From Proteobacteria bacterium SG_bin4 (GTDB taxonomy: Bacteria; Pseudomonadota; Gammaproteobacteria; Burkholderiales; Nitrosomonadaceae), in the NCBI GenBank assembly GCA_002083395.1, contig LWDH01000007.1, forward strand, positions 1 through 19,885: DNA of 19,885 nucleotides, written 5' to 3'. This document shows positions 1 to 6,397 of the stretch, piece after piece; the stretch's first letter is position 1; each line of letters begins with the position of its first letter. Under the pieces are notes generated by a model. The model ran no database searches. It had not been told where the DNA came from and worked only from the letters and a program-made list of their open reading frames with translations. Made by a program: the position numbers and the translations under genes.

Positions 1-2
1 GC

Positions 3-137
3 TACGGTCATGTGAATTTTGCAGGGCCGACTACTTATACCCGGCAGCCGCTTTCACTTGCGTATCGTTACCTGATAATGTTGTTGAACGAGTTATTTCT
101 GCGCATGCTTAGTAGCAATGCAAAAATCTGCAAATAA
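3..137 (+). CDS. 3' end of an unidentified gene (partial)
   Basis: The frame is open from the left edge to a TAA at 135-137 and encodes about 44 residues beginning YGHVNFAGPTTYTRQPLSLA and ending in a hydrophobic/basic stretch. It has protein-like composition, but I do not recognise the family. It overlaps the start of the next short ORF by 20 bases in another frame. The true gene, if any, starts outside the window, and a chance open frame cannot be excluded. Confidence 0.25.
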   Translation, partial: YGHVNFAGPTTYTRQPLSLAYRYLIMLLNELFLRMLSSNAKICK

Positions 138-279
138 ATTCAGAAAAGGGTGCGATCAACTGATTATCGAGTCGCTCAAAAAGAAGAGCTTGAAGGAGCT
201 ACTTCCAGTTTTATCAACGCTGGATGAGGATTTTCCAGAAATAACTGATCCGATTGTTGAGCCTGACAATATTTTTTAA
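118..279 (+). pseudogene. Short ORF resembling the C-terminal tail of an AbrB/VapB-type antitoxin
   Basis: This 53-codon ORF starts at ATG 118 and stops at TAA 277-279. The last 30 residues (KKKSLKELLPVLSTLDEDFP, then an acidic Pro-containing end) look like the toxin-binding tail that follows the SpoVT/AbrB DNA-binding domain in some VapB-like antitoxins. The DNA-binding domain is absent: the same frame has a stop at 85-87, only 11 codons upstream. No PIN-type toxin gene follows; fhs begins instead. I read it as a remnant, either a 3' fragment of a lost toxin-antitoxin pair or a chance ORF. The family assignment rests on remembered similarity of the tail only. Confidence 0.35.
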
Positions 280-383
280 GATGGTTGGCTTTCATTACTT
301 ACTGGATACTAAACCGTAGCCGACCAGAAATTGACATTGTATTGTTATCAGGACAGTTTATTTCCTTGATCCCGGATTTCCAA

Positions 384-2009
384 ATGCATCCCATCGTAGA
401 TATTGCTGCAAAACTTGACCTAAAACCGGATAGTCTGATGCTGTTCGGTGAGCACATGGCCAAGCTGCGATTAAGCGCTCTGCCGCAAAAAAATGTTCAG
501 CCGAAAGGCAAAATCGTGCTGGTTTCGGCGATTAATCCGACGCGTACCGGTGAAGGAAAAACGACGGTTTCTATCGGGCTAGCGCAAGGTTTGGCGCGTA
601 TCGGGCAGCGCGTTGCATTGGCGTTGCGCGAGCCGTCGTTGGGGCCTGTTTTCGGGATTAAAGGCGGCGGCACCGGTGGAGGCCGTTGTCAGCTTGAGCC
701 GTCGACGCGCATCAATCTGCATTTCACCGGCGATATGCATGCTGTCGGCGCGGCGCACAACTTGCTCGCTGCGTTGCTCGATAACGCCGTGCATTTTCAT
801 AGTGGATTGGATCTGGAGCATCGCCAGGTTTTCTGGCGCCGCGTGTTGGATATGAACGACCGCTCGCTGCGGCAAGCGGTGATCGGATTGGGCGGGCGGC
901 TCAACGGCGTGCCGCGCGAAACCGGTTTCGACATTACCGCGGCTTCCGAGGTGATGGCCATTCTGTGTTTAGCTGAAGATCTCGCCGATCTCAAAGCGCG
1001 ATTGGGGCGTATCCTGGTCGGGTTCGATCGTTCCGGCAATCCGGTGACGGCACAGAGCCTGCAGGCAACTGGTGCAATGGCGGCTTTGCTGCACGACGCG
1101 ATACTGCCGAATCTGGTGCAAACCACCGAAGGCGTACCGGCGTTTGTGCACGGCGGCCCTTTCGGCAATATCGCGCATGGCTGCAACAGCGTGATTGCGA
1201 CCAAGGCCGCCGCGGCCTGTGCCGATTGGGTGGTGACGGAAGCGGGCTTCGGTTTCGATCTGGGCGCGGAGAAATTTTTCGATCTGAAATGCCGCAGTTC
1301 CGGTTTATGGCCGAACGCGGTGGTTCTGGTCGTCACTGCGCAAGCGTTGCGAGTTCACGGCGGCGGCGATCCGCCCCACTCCGGCAACATCGAAGCAATC
1401 GAACGCGGCCTGGCACATTTGGAACATCACGTGCAAAGCGTGCGAGCCTTCGGTTTTGATCCGGTCATCGCCATCAACCGCTTCGCAGGCGATACCGAAA
1501 ACGAACTAACCATCATCGAACAGTACTGCGCTGGACTTGGATTGAGTACCGCTCTATTCACCGGTTTTACCGATGGAGGCGCTGGAGCCGAAGCGCTGGC
1601 GCATGCAGTTATCACCGCAGCCAACCGGCCACACCCCCCCGTGCGCTATTTGTACGATTTAAACGATTCGCCCGAGAACAAGATCGCCGCTGTCGCCCGC
1701 ACCATTTACGGCGCCAGCGAAGTCGAGTTCGGCCGGACAGCGAAGAAAGATCTGGAACGTATTCGCGCGCTGGATTACGGCCGGCTGCCGGTGTGTATCG
1801 CCAAAACCCATCTGTCGCTCAGCAGCGACCCCGCCAAAGTCGGCCACCCCGAAGCATTCCCGTTGCCGGTCGAATCGGTTCGCATAGCCGCCGGTGCGGG
1901 TTATTTGCTGGTCATGACCGGCGACATCGTTACCATGCCGGGATTACCGCACGACCCGGCCGCGCAGCGCATCGATTTAAGCGACGATGGGGATATTATC
2001 GGTGTTTGA
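384..2009 (+). CDS. fhs: Formate--tetrahydrofolate ligase (10-formyl-THF synthetase)
   Basis: The enzyme joins formate to tetrahydrofolate using ATP and gives 10-formyl-THF for purine and formyl-Met synthesis in the cytosol. The nucleotide loop is PTRTGEGKTT (about residues 52-61). It is followed by the family blocks REPSLGP, GIKGGGTGGG, NLHFTGD, GLGGRLNGVPRETGFDI, HGGPFGNIAHGCNS and TEAGFGFDLGAEKF, and by MPGLPHDPAA near the C-terminus. From ATG 384 the protein has 541 residues, against about 556-560 in most relatives. Relatives carry roughly 15 residues (a DIEIA-type segment) before the position of this Met, and that segment is not visible here. The frame is open upstream to a TTG at 285, and another TTG at 366 has an AGGA 12 bases before it, so the true start is uncertain. 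The gene runs convergently with the large reverse-strand gene that follows. Identity is secure; the N-terminus is not. Confidence 0.95.
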   Translation: MHPIVDIAAKLDLKPDSLMLFGEHMAKLRLSALPQKNVQPKGKIVLVSAINPTRTGEGKTTVSIGLAQGLARIGQRVALALREPSLGPVFGIKGGGTGGGRCQLEPSTRINLHFTGDMHAVGAAHNLLAALLDNAVHFHSGLDLEHRQVFWRRVLDMNDRSLRQAVIGLGGRLNGVPRETGFDITAASEVMAILCLAEDLADLKARLGRILVGFDRSGNPVTAQSLQATGAMAALLHDAILPNLVQTTEGVPAFVHGGPFGNIAHGCNSVIATKAAAACADWVVTEAGFGFDLGAEKFFDLKCRSSGLWPNAVVLVVTAQALRVHGGGDPPHSGNIEAIERGLAHLEHHVQSVRAFGFDPVIAINRFAGDTENELTIIEQYCAGLGLSTALFTGFTDGGAGAEALAHAVITAANRPHPPVRYLYDLNDSPENKIAAVARTIYGASEVEFGRTAKKDLERIRALDYGRLPVCIAKTHLSLSSDPAKVGHPEAFPLPVESVRIAAGAGYLLVMTGDIVTMPGLPHDPAAQRIDLSDDGDIIGV

Positions 2010-2060
2010 ATTTTTGCAGCTTTAAGCGGCACTAATCCAGCTCCACTCATTAACAGGCCG

Positions 2061-5000
2061 TTAGCCTCCGTATCCATCCAGATAGCTTTTCTCATTACTC
2101 ATGCGCATTTCGCCCTCGGTGGAATCGGATTGCCCCCGTTCGAACAATCCCATTTCGTATCCATTACGGTATGCCATCGCATCAGATTCTCTTGCCACCA
2201 GATTATAACCATCATCTTTGCCGCGTTCATACGTCCCTTGCAAATAGGCTTCAGTGTGACTATCGTTTTGATCGGTGATATAGCTTGTTTCATCATGCGG
2301 TATCAAATCATAGCCTTCATCCTGACTCAATTCATGCGCGCCTTGCGAGTAACCTTCTAAGTACACGTCATCCTGACTGGCTTCATCTTCAGCGTCATAG
2401 CCATCGTCCTTACCGCGTTCGAAAACTCCGTCATAATAACCCTTGGCATAATCTTGTTCGGCGCTGGCTTTGTCTTCCAGATCGTAACCGTCTTCATAAC
2501 CGCGTTTTTCAATTCCTTCTTCCCTTCCCAGATAGTATTCCTGAGATTGATTATCCAATGACGGTTTAATATCGTAACCGTCGTGAAATCCGCGCGCATC
2601 CTGGCCTTCGCGATAGGCGGAATCAAATTTCTGGAAATAGATATTGGGCAAGTTTTGAGGAAAGGGATCGCAATCGTATCCATGATCGTAGGCTTTGTTC
2701 TGATAGATCTTCCAGTATCCGTCAAGATAGTCTTTCTTATCGCTGGCGGCAGCTTTGTCATCCGTCGCGTCTTGTTTACCGCGCGAGTAGAGACCATCAA
2801 AGTATCCCTCTTGAATCAGATCATTATTGTGAGCTTTATTAGGTTGATCGCCCAGCAATTTGCCAATGGCCCGGCCACGGTCATAACGGCCTTGATTATA
2901 GCTGTCAGCCAAAACTTGATTGGGACTCACCGGCGCATGAACTTCATCATGCAGACCGTGCGCATGGCTGAATTTCTGCTGGCCTTTGGCAAAATACTTA
3001 TCGTATGTTTGGGTTGCCAGCAGTGGCCATCCGAATTGATTGGGTTTCGGCTGTTGCGCAAATCCGGTATCAAATGCCTTGTCTCCCAATCCTTCGAGAA
3101 AATCCTTCTGTTTCCCGAGATTAAGCAGCAGCCAATTGCCATCCATTAGATAGCCTTTTCCATATGCCTCGGAAGCATCCGCCGGCAAAGGCACGACTCC
3201 ATGCCCTGTCACATTGTTATCGCCTTGTTTGATCGTATTGGCAATCCCAGCATCATTGGCTTGATTGCCTGCCAGGGTTTTACCGAGTACGCCGTTAGGA
3301 TCGTTGGGATGACCGTTCCAAGCACGATAAGATGCGATCAAACGGCCTTTTTGCAATCCGCCATGATATTGAATCGCTTCCCAGGCATTGCAATCAAGAT
3401 ACTGAGGAAGCTTGGCTTCTTCATCAAACAGCTTAGCGGAATTTTGCAGACCAGCCGCATGCTGATTCCAGCCGAATGGGCGTGTCACATTGCCGCCACC
3501 GGTGCGGGTTTCCCAGAATACCCCTTTTTGAGGATTAATCAGCGCTTCCGATTTCTTTACAATCTCTTCAAAGTTGCGCGACATTTCGCCATTGGCTCGC
3601 GTCGTGATCGGCAATAAATTGCGTGAATCCGCGCCAGGCCCGTGTAACCCCGCATTGAGCAAGTGCCCTTTTTTATAAATTTTATCGCCTCCGGTGGCAA
3701 AATTCACAGCTTTACGCAGGTAAGCCCAATCACTGCCTTGCGGATCGACGGTATCAATCGTATCGCTACCGCCAAAGCGATTGTAGACACCCATGGGATC
3801 CATCCAGATGTAAGCTCGGACACCCCCTGCTAATCCATTGTTCCCCGGGAAATATTCCGTAATCCCCGGTCTCGGCATAGCGCCGTATAGAGACTGGTAA
3901 TCCGATTGGTAGGTTTTGTCTTTAGCAATTGACTCGCCTTTTTTCGGGCCATAGGATTTTTCAAATGGCTTAAAAGTTTTGGAAGTGCTTTCGCCTTCTC
4001 GCCCCTTGCCTACTTTGCTAAATTCTTCGAGCAAGATTGTAGCGGTGCTGAAGTTCTTGGGAATGGTTCCTTGTAAGGAATCCATAGGACTATCGGGATC
4101 GGTTATCGCAACGTTGTTCAAGCCGGAATCGGTCAGCGATACCACATGGATTGTTTTGGGAATGCGTCCCAAAGTCCGCATGATCATGCTATTGGTTGCG
4201 GGATCGTTCTTGATGTCAGTCTGTTTATCGGCGTCATCCTTCTTGACCAATTGATTCATCAAGTCGTCGAAATCGGTCGCATAGCTAACCTGAATGTTGA
4301 TGGATAACGGACTATCTTGTTCTAATGCCTCATCCAGTTCATTTTCGAATTCTTTATAGCTACCATTTTGGTTGTAAACTTTCTCCATCGGCACCATATT
4401 ATCGGTCCCCGGTGAACCGCCGAAATGATGTGCAATGATGTGCCCGCCGTTAAATTCCTTAAGCGGTTTGAACATGCGGCGGTGGATACCTTGCACATGA
4501 TCCCACGCACCGGATTGGGCATCGGACGAACGGCCGCTCTCGGCAGTAGTACCGCTCTTATAGATCTCTCCTTCTGCGCCAATTACACGATTTAAACTAT
4601 CCACCGTGAATTTCAATTTACGAAACGTGTTACTTCCACCTACAGTCGGGTTAATGGCTGCTTTATCTTCATCAAAATCGGCAGGGCCTGCCATCGGTTT
4701 TTGGTTTGAATCGAAATATTCATTCGTGGCGGGTTTAAAAAAGAAGGCGATGCTGCCCGTGTATTGATAGATGCCATTAACATTATCAAACAGATTGAGA
4801 ATAACCGGCTTGCCAGTCACCGGGTGCATCGTAGCTACGGTCGGATCAAACGTGCGTTGAACTACCCTGCCACTGGCTGGAAAATGCGGTTTGTGCTGTG
4901 TTTGCAACTGCAAACTGTTATTGATTCGCTGGGCCTGTTTCTTCAGTTGCTGGACCCGGGGACTGGCATTGATGGCAGTAAGCAAGTTATTCAGCGCCAG

Positions 5001-5108
5001 AGATTCTGCACGTTGGTTGTTAACTAAGGATTCTGTCCTTAACTTAGGTTCCCGTTTTGCATCAACCGGGGATTCAGTCTTCTTTTGATTAACCAGCGAG
5101 GCTTTCAT
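2061..5108 (-). CDS. Large multidomain nuclease-like toxin candidate with eCIS/DUF4157-type leader and Tyr-Gly-Asp repeats
   Basis: The product has 1015 residues, with no signal peptide and no membrane segment. Residues 1-90 are polar; INASPRVQQLKKQAQRINNS (46-65), followed by VVQR (82-85), resembles the leader of DUF4157-type proteins linked to extracellular contractile injection systems. Residues about 150-285 contain GGHIIAHHFGGSPGTDN (221-237) and then YKEFENELDEAL, matching the DNA/RNA non-specific endonuclease layout (Endonuclease_NS_2-like). A second signature, KGHLLNAGLHGPGADSRNLL (480-499), lies in another putative nuclease-fold domain. Residues 550-730 are unassigned. Residues 733-1015 are degenerate repeats of 29-35 residues built on YxxGYxxG, RGKDDGYD and an acidic linker, ending in LDGYGG just before the stop. 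The start at 5108 is the only Met before residue 94, but its ribosome site is weak. The gene is monocistronic and convergent with fhs. A secreted or injected nuclease effector is inferred. No immunity gene or injection apparatus is visible nearby. Confidence 0.8.
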   Translation of the reverse strand: MKASLVNQKKTESPVDAKREPKLRTESLVNNQRAESLALNNLLTAINASPRVQQLKKQAQRINNSLQLQTQHKPHFPASGRVVQRTFDPTVATMHPVTGKPVILNLFDNVNGIYQYTGSIAFFFKPATNEYFDSNQKPMAGPADFDEDKAAINPTVGGSNTFRKLKFTVDSLNRVIGAEGEIYKSGTTAESGRSSDAQSGAWDHVQGIHRRMFKPLKEFNGGHIIAHHFGGSPGTDNMVPMEKVYNQNGSYKEFENELDEALEQDSPLSINIQVSYATDFDDLMNQLVKKDDADKQTDIKNDPATNSMIMRTLGRIPKTIHVVSLTDSGLNNVAITDPDSPMDSLQGTIPKNFSTATILLEEFSKVGKGREGESTSKTFKPFEKSYGPKKGESIAKDKTYQSDYQSLYGAMPRPGITEYFPGNNGLAGGVRAYIWMDPMGVYNRFGGSDTIDTVDPQGSDWAYLRKAVNFATGGDKIYKKGHLLNAGLHGPGADSRNLLPITTRANGEMSRNFEEIVKKSEALINPQKGVFWETRTGGGNVTRPFGWNQHAAGLQNSAKLFDEEAKLPQYLDCNAWEAIQYHGGLQKGRLIASYRAWNGHPNDPNGVLGKTLAGNQANDAGIANTIKQGDNNVTGHGVVPLPADASEAYGKGYLMDGNWLLLNLGKQKDFLEGLGDKAFDTGFAQQPKPNQFGWPLLATQTYDKYFAKGQQKFSHAHGLHDEVHAPVSPNQVLADSYNQGRYDRGRAIGKLLGDQPNKAHNNDLIQEGYFDGLYSRGKQDATDDKAAASDKKDYLDGYWKIYQNKAYDHGYDCDPFPQNLPNIYFQKFDSAYREGQDARGFHDGYDIKPSLDNQSQEYYLGREEGIEKRGYEDGYDLEDKASAEQDYAKGYYDGVFERGKDDGYDAEDEASQDDVYLEGYSQGAHELSQDEGYDLIPHDETSYITDQNDSHTEAYLQGTYERGKDDGYNLVARESDAMAYRNGYEMGLFERGQSDSTEGEMRMSNEKSYLDGYGG

Positions 5109-5492
5109 CGAAAAAACCAGTAGATTGTCTTATACAATGAGCATCTTATCATTGATAGCGTATTAATCCAGGGCTGCACATGACATTCAATGAGTAAGGA
5201 TTAAGAAGAAAGCTTAAAGAAGCGCTGCTTAATTCGCCGGATAAGACTATACCAGATGAGTCGCAAGAAGATCGATATATCAATACGATAGATATTTCCT
5301 AAGCACCCAACACAACAGATCGCTTACACAGGCAATTAATCATTGTTTCCTCAACTCGGAATACATGCTGCTGCCAGGGAAAACTTTCAGATTCCCGGCG
5401 AGCGCATCCTTTTTCTTCCTAAAATCACGCGAGCCGTATGAAGTGCTGGCATTCCTGCTTGGCCCATGACAAATAATATTTCCTTCATCAGA
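5109..5492. other. Gene-poor spacer with decayed short reading frames
   Basis: No complete gene of convincing quality is visible. A forward frame from ATG 5180 to TAA 5302 is broken by a TAA at 5195-5197 (listed separately). A second forward frame from ATG 5365 to about 5469 encodes MLLPGKTFRFPASASFFFLK and a further short tail ending in LLGP. I do not recognise it. The rest is AT-rich and probably carries the promoter of the reverse-strand 1015-codon gene; TATAAG on the reverse strand at 5134-5129 is a possible -10, with no good -35. Confidence 0.4.
5180..5302 (+). pseudogene. Remnant short reading frame with one internal stop
   Basis: Reading from ATG 5180 gives MTFNE, a TAA at 5195-5197, then in the same frame GLRRKLKEALLNSPDKTIPD and a tail ending at TAA 5300-5302. 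The segment after the stop has an amphipathic helix followed by Pro and acidic residues. It faintly resembles the small helical effector-associated domains found at the ends of bacterial conflict-system proteins. With only 40 codons and an internal stop it is at most a relic, and the family idea is weak. Confidence 0.2.
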
Positions 5493-5526
5493 TTGTCATA
5501 AATATGTAACGCATTCTTTATATGAT
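5493..5526 (+). promoter_or_regulatory. phoB promoter with Pho box
   Basis: Two direct heptamers, TTGTCAT (5493-5499) and ATGTAAC (5504-5510), are separated by AAAT. Against the Escherichia coli Pho box consensus CTGTCATAAATCTGTCAC, 15 of 18 bases agree. A -10-like TATGAT lies at 5521-5526, ten bases after the second repeat, the spacing seen when PhoB replaces a -35 element. This predicts that PhoB activates its own gene under phosphate limitation. Transcription would start near 5533, leaving a leader of about 30 bases. Confidence 0.7.
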
Positions 5527-5564
5527 TGCAGCATCATGAAATTGTGGTCAACAGGGAGTCGTTG

Positions 5565-6296
5565 ATGGCTGTCACCATACTCGTAGTTGAAGATGAACTT
5601 GCAATCCAGGAATTAATCGCGCTGAACCTCAAGAAGGCTGGCCATATCGTGCTCTGCGCAAGCGATGCCGAGCAAGCCAAAAAAATGGTCAACAATGTTT
5701 TGCCGGATCTGGTTTTGCTCGATTGGATGCTGCCAGATACGAGCGGACTGGAATTTGCCAAAAAATTGCGGCGCGAGGATCGCACCAAAGCGATTCCGAT
5801 CATCATGCTCACGGCGCGTGTGCAGGAAAGCGATAAAATCGCCGGATTAGACGCCGGTGCCGACGATTACGTTACCAAACCGTTCTCGCCTCGGGAGTTG
5901 CTCGCCCGCATCAAGGCAGTGCTGCGCCGCCGGCTGCCGGAAATGTCGGATGAAATTATCGACATCGGCGGTTTGAGACTCGATCCGGTGACACACCGTG
6001 TCCATGCTGCCGCGAATGAAGATCCTTCGAGAATAACAGAAATTTCGCTCGGACCGACTGAGTTCCGGTTATTGCATTTCCTCATGGCGTACAAAGAACG
6101 GGTGCATACTCGCGCACAATTGCTCGATCGCGTATGGGGCGATCATGTGTTTATCGAGGATCGCACCGTCGACGTTCATATCCGCCGGTTACGCAAAATC
6201 CTGGAGAAAGTTGGCAAAGAGAATTTGGTGCAAACCGTGCGTGGCACGGGCTACCGCTTTTCAGTGGAACAGATAGAAGAAGCCATGCAGCAATAA
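5565..6296 (+). CDS. phoB: Phosphate regulon response regulator PhoB (OmpR family)
   Basis: This is a 243-residue response regulator. The receiver domain (1-120) has the acidic pocket at E9/D10, the phosphoacceptor D53 in LVLLDWMLPDTSG, T83 in MLTAR and K105 in VTKPFSPRE. The C-terminal winged-helix domain (about 135-237) has SLGPTEFRLL, RAQLLDRVWGD, RTVDVHIRRLRK and VRGTGYRFS, all typical of PhoB. A short insertion around residues 148-157 lengthens the linker compared with the 229-residue E. coli protein. The start at 5565 is chosen because AGGGAG lies at 5553-5558 and because MAVTILVVEDE matches family N-termini; a TTG at 5526 in the same frame would overlap the -10 element. Usually the partner kinase gene phoR lies next to phoB, but here kup follows after 101 bases, so PhoR must be encoded elsewhere. 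A Pho box precedes the gene. Confidence 0.93.
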   Translation: MAVTILVVEDELAIQELIALNLKKAGHIVLCASDAEQAKKMVNNVLPDLVLLDWMLPDTSGLEFAKKLRREDRTKAIPIIMLTARVQESDKIAGLDAGADDYVTKPFSPRELLARIKAVLRRRLPEMSDEIIDIGGLRLDPVTHRVHAAANEDPSRITEISLGPTEFRLLHFLMAYKERVHTRAQLLDRVWGDHVFIEDRTVDVHIRRLRKILEKVGKENLVQTVRGTGYRFSVEQIEEAMQQ

Positions 6297-6359
6297 AATC
6301 ACAAAGTCGATAGCCGAATCATCTTCTCTGAATTAGGATCTGTTTATCGTCGGCGGATG

Positions 6360-6368
6360 TGCGATAAT
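6360..6368 (+). promoter_or_regulatory. Possible extended -10 element before kup
   Basis: TGCGATAAT fits an extended -10 (TGn plus GATAAT, five of six consensus bases), 29 bases before the kup start. No convincing -35 hexamer lies 16-18 bases upstream. It would allow kup expression independent of phoB. The same bases sit in a possible hairpin, with GTGCGA pairing with TCGCAC about 25 bases on, so the call is tentative. Confidence 0.3.
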
Positions 6369-6397
6369 CGCGGTTCCGCTTTCGCACGGCAGCAAGC

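Noticed and set aside
797..1336. 179-codon reverse open frame within fhs
   Set aside because: It is the complement of well-conserved fhs coding sequence; the Arg/Ser/Ala-rich composition is typical of an antisense shadow.
2064..2912. Possible CRISPR-like or DNA tandem array in the repeat region
   Set aside because: Repeats are conserved at protein level only, with variable length and diverged DNA; no identical direct repeats with spacers are present.
2583..3149. 188-codon forward open frame inside the large reverse-strand gene
   Set aside because: It is antisense to the nuclease-repeat protein, has hydrophobic low-complexity composition, shows no family motif, and arises from the biased codons of the repeat gene.
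4840..5108. DUF4157 metallopeptidase domain in the large protein
   Set aside because: Only the leader-like segment is present; no HExxH motif was found in the 1015 residues.
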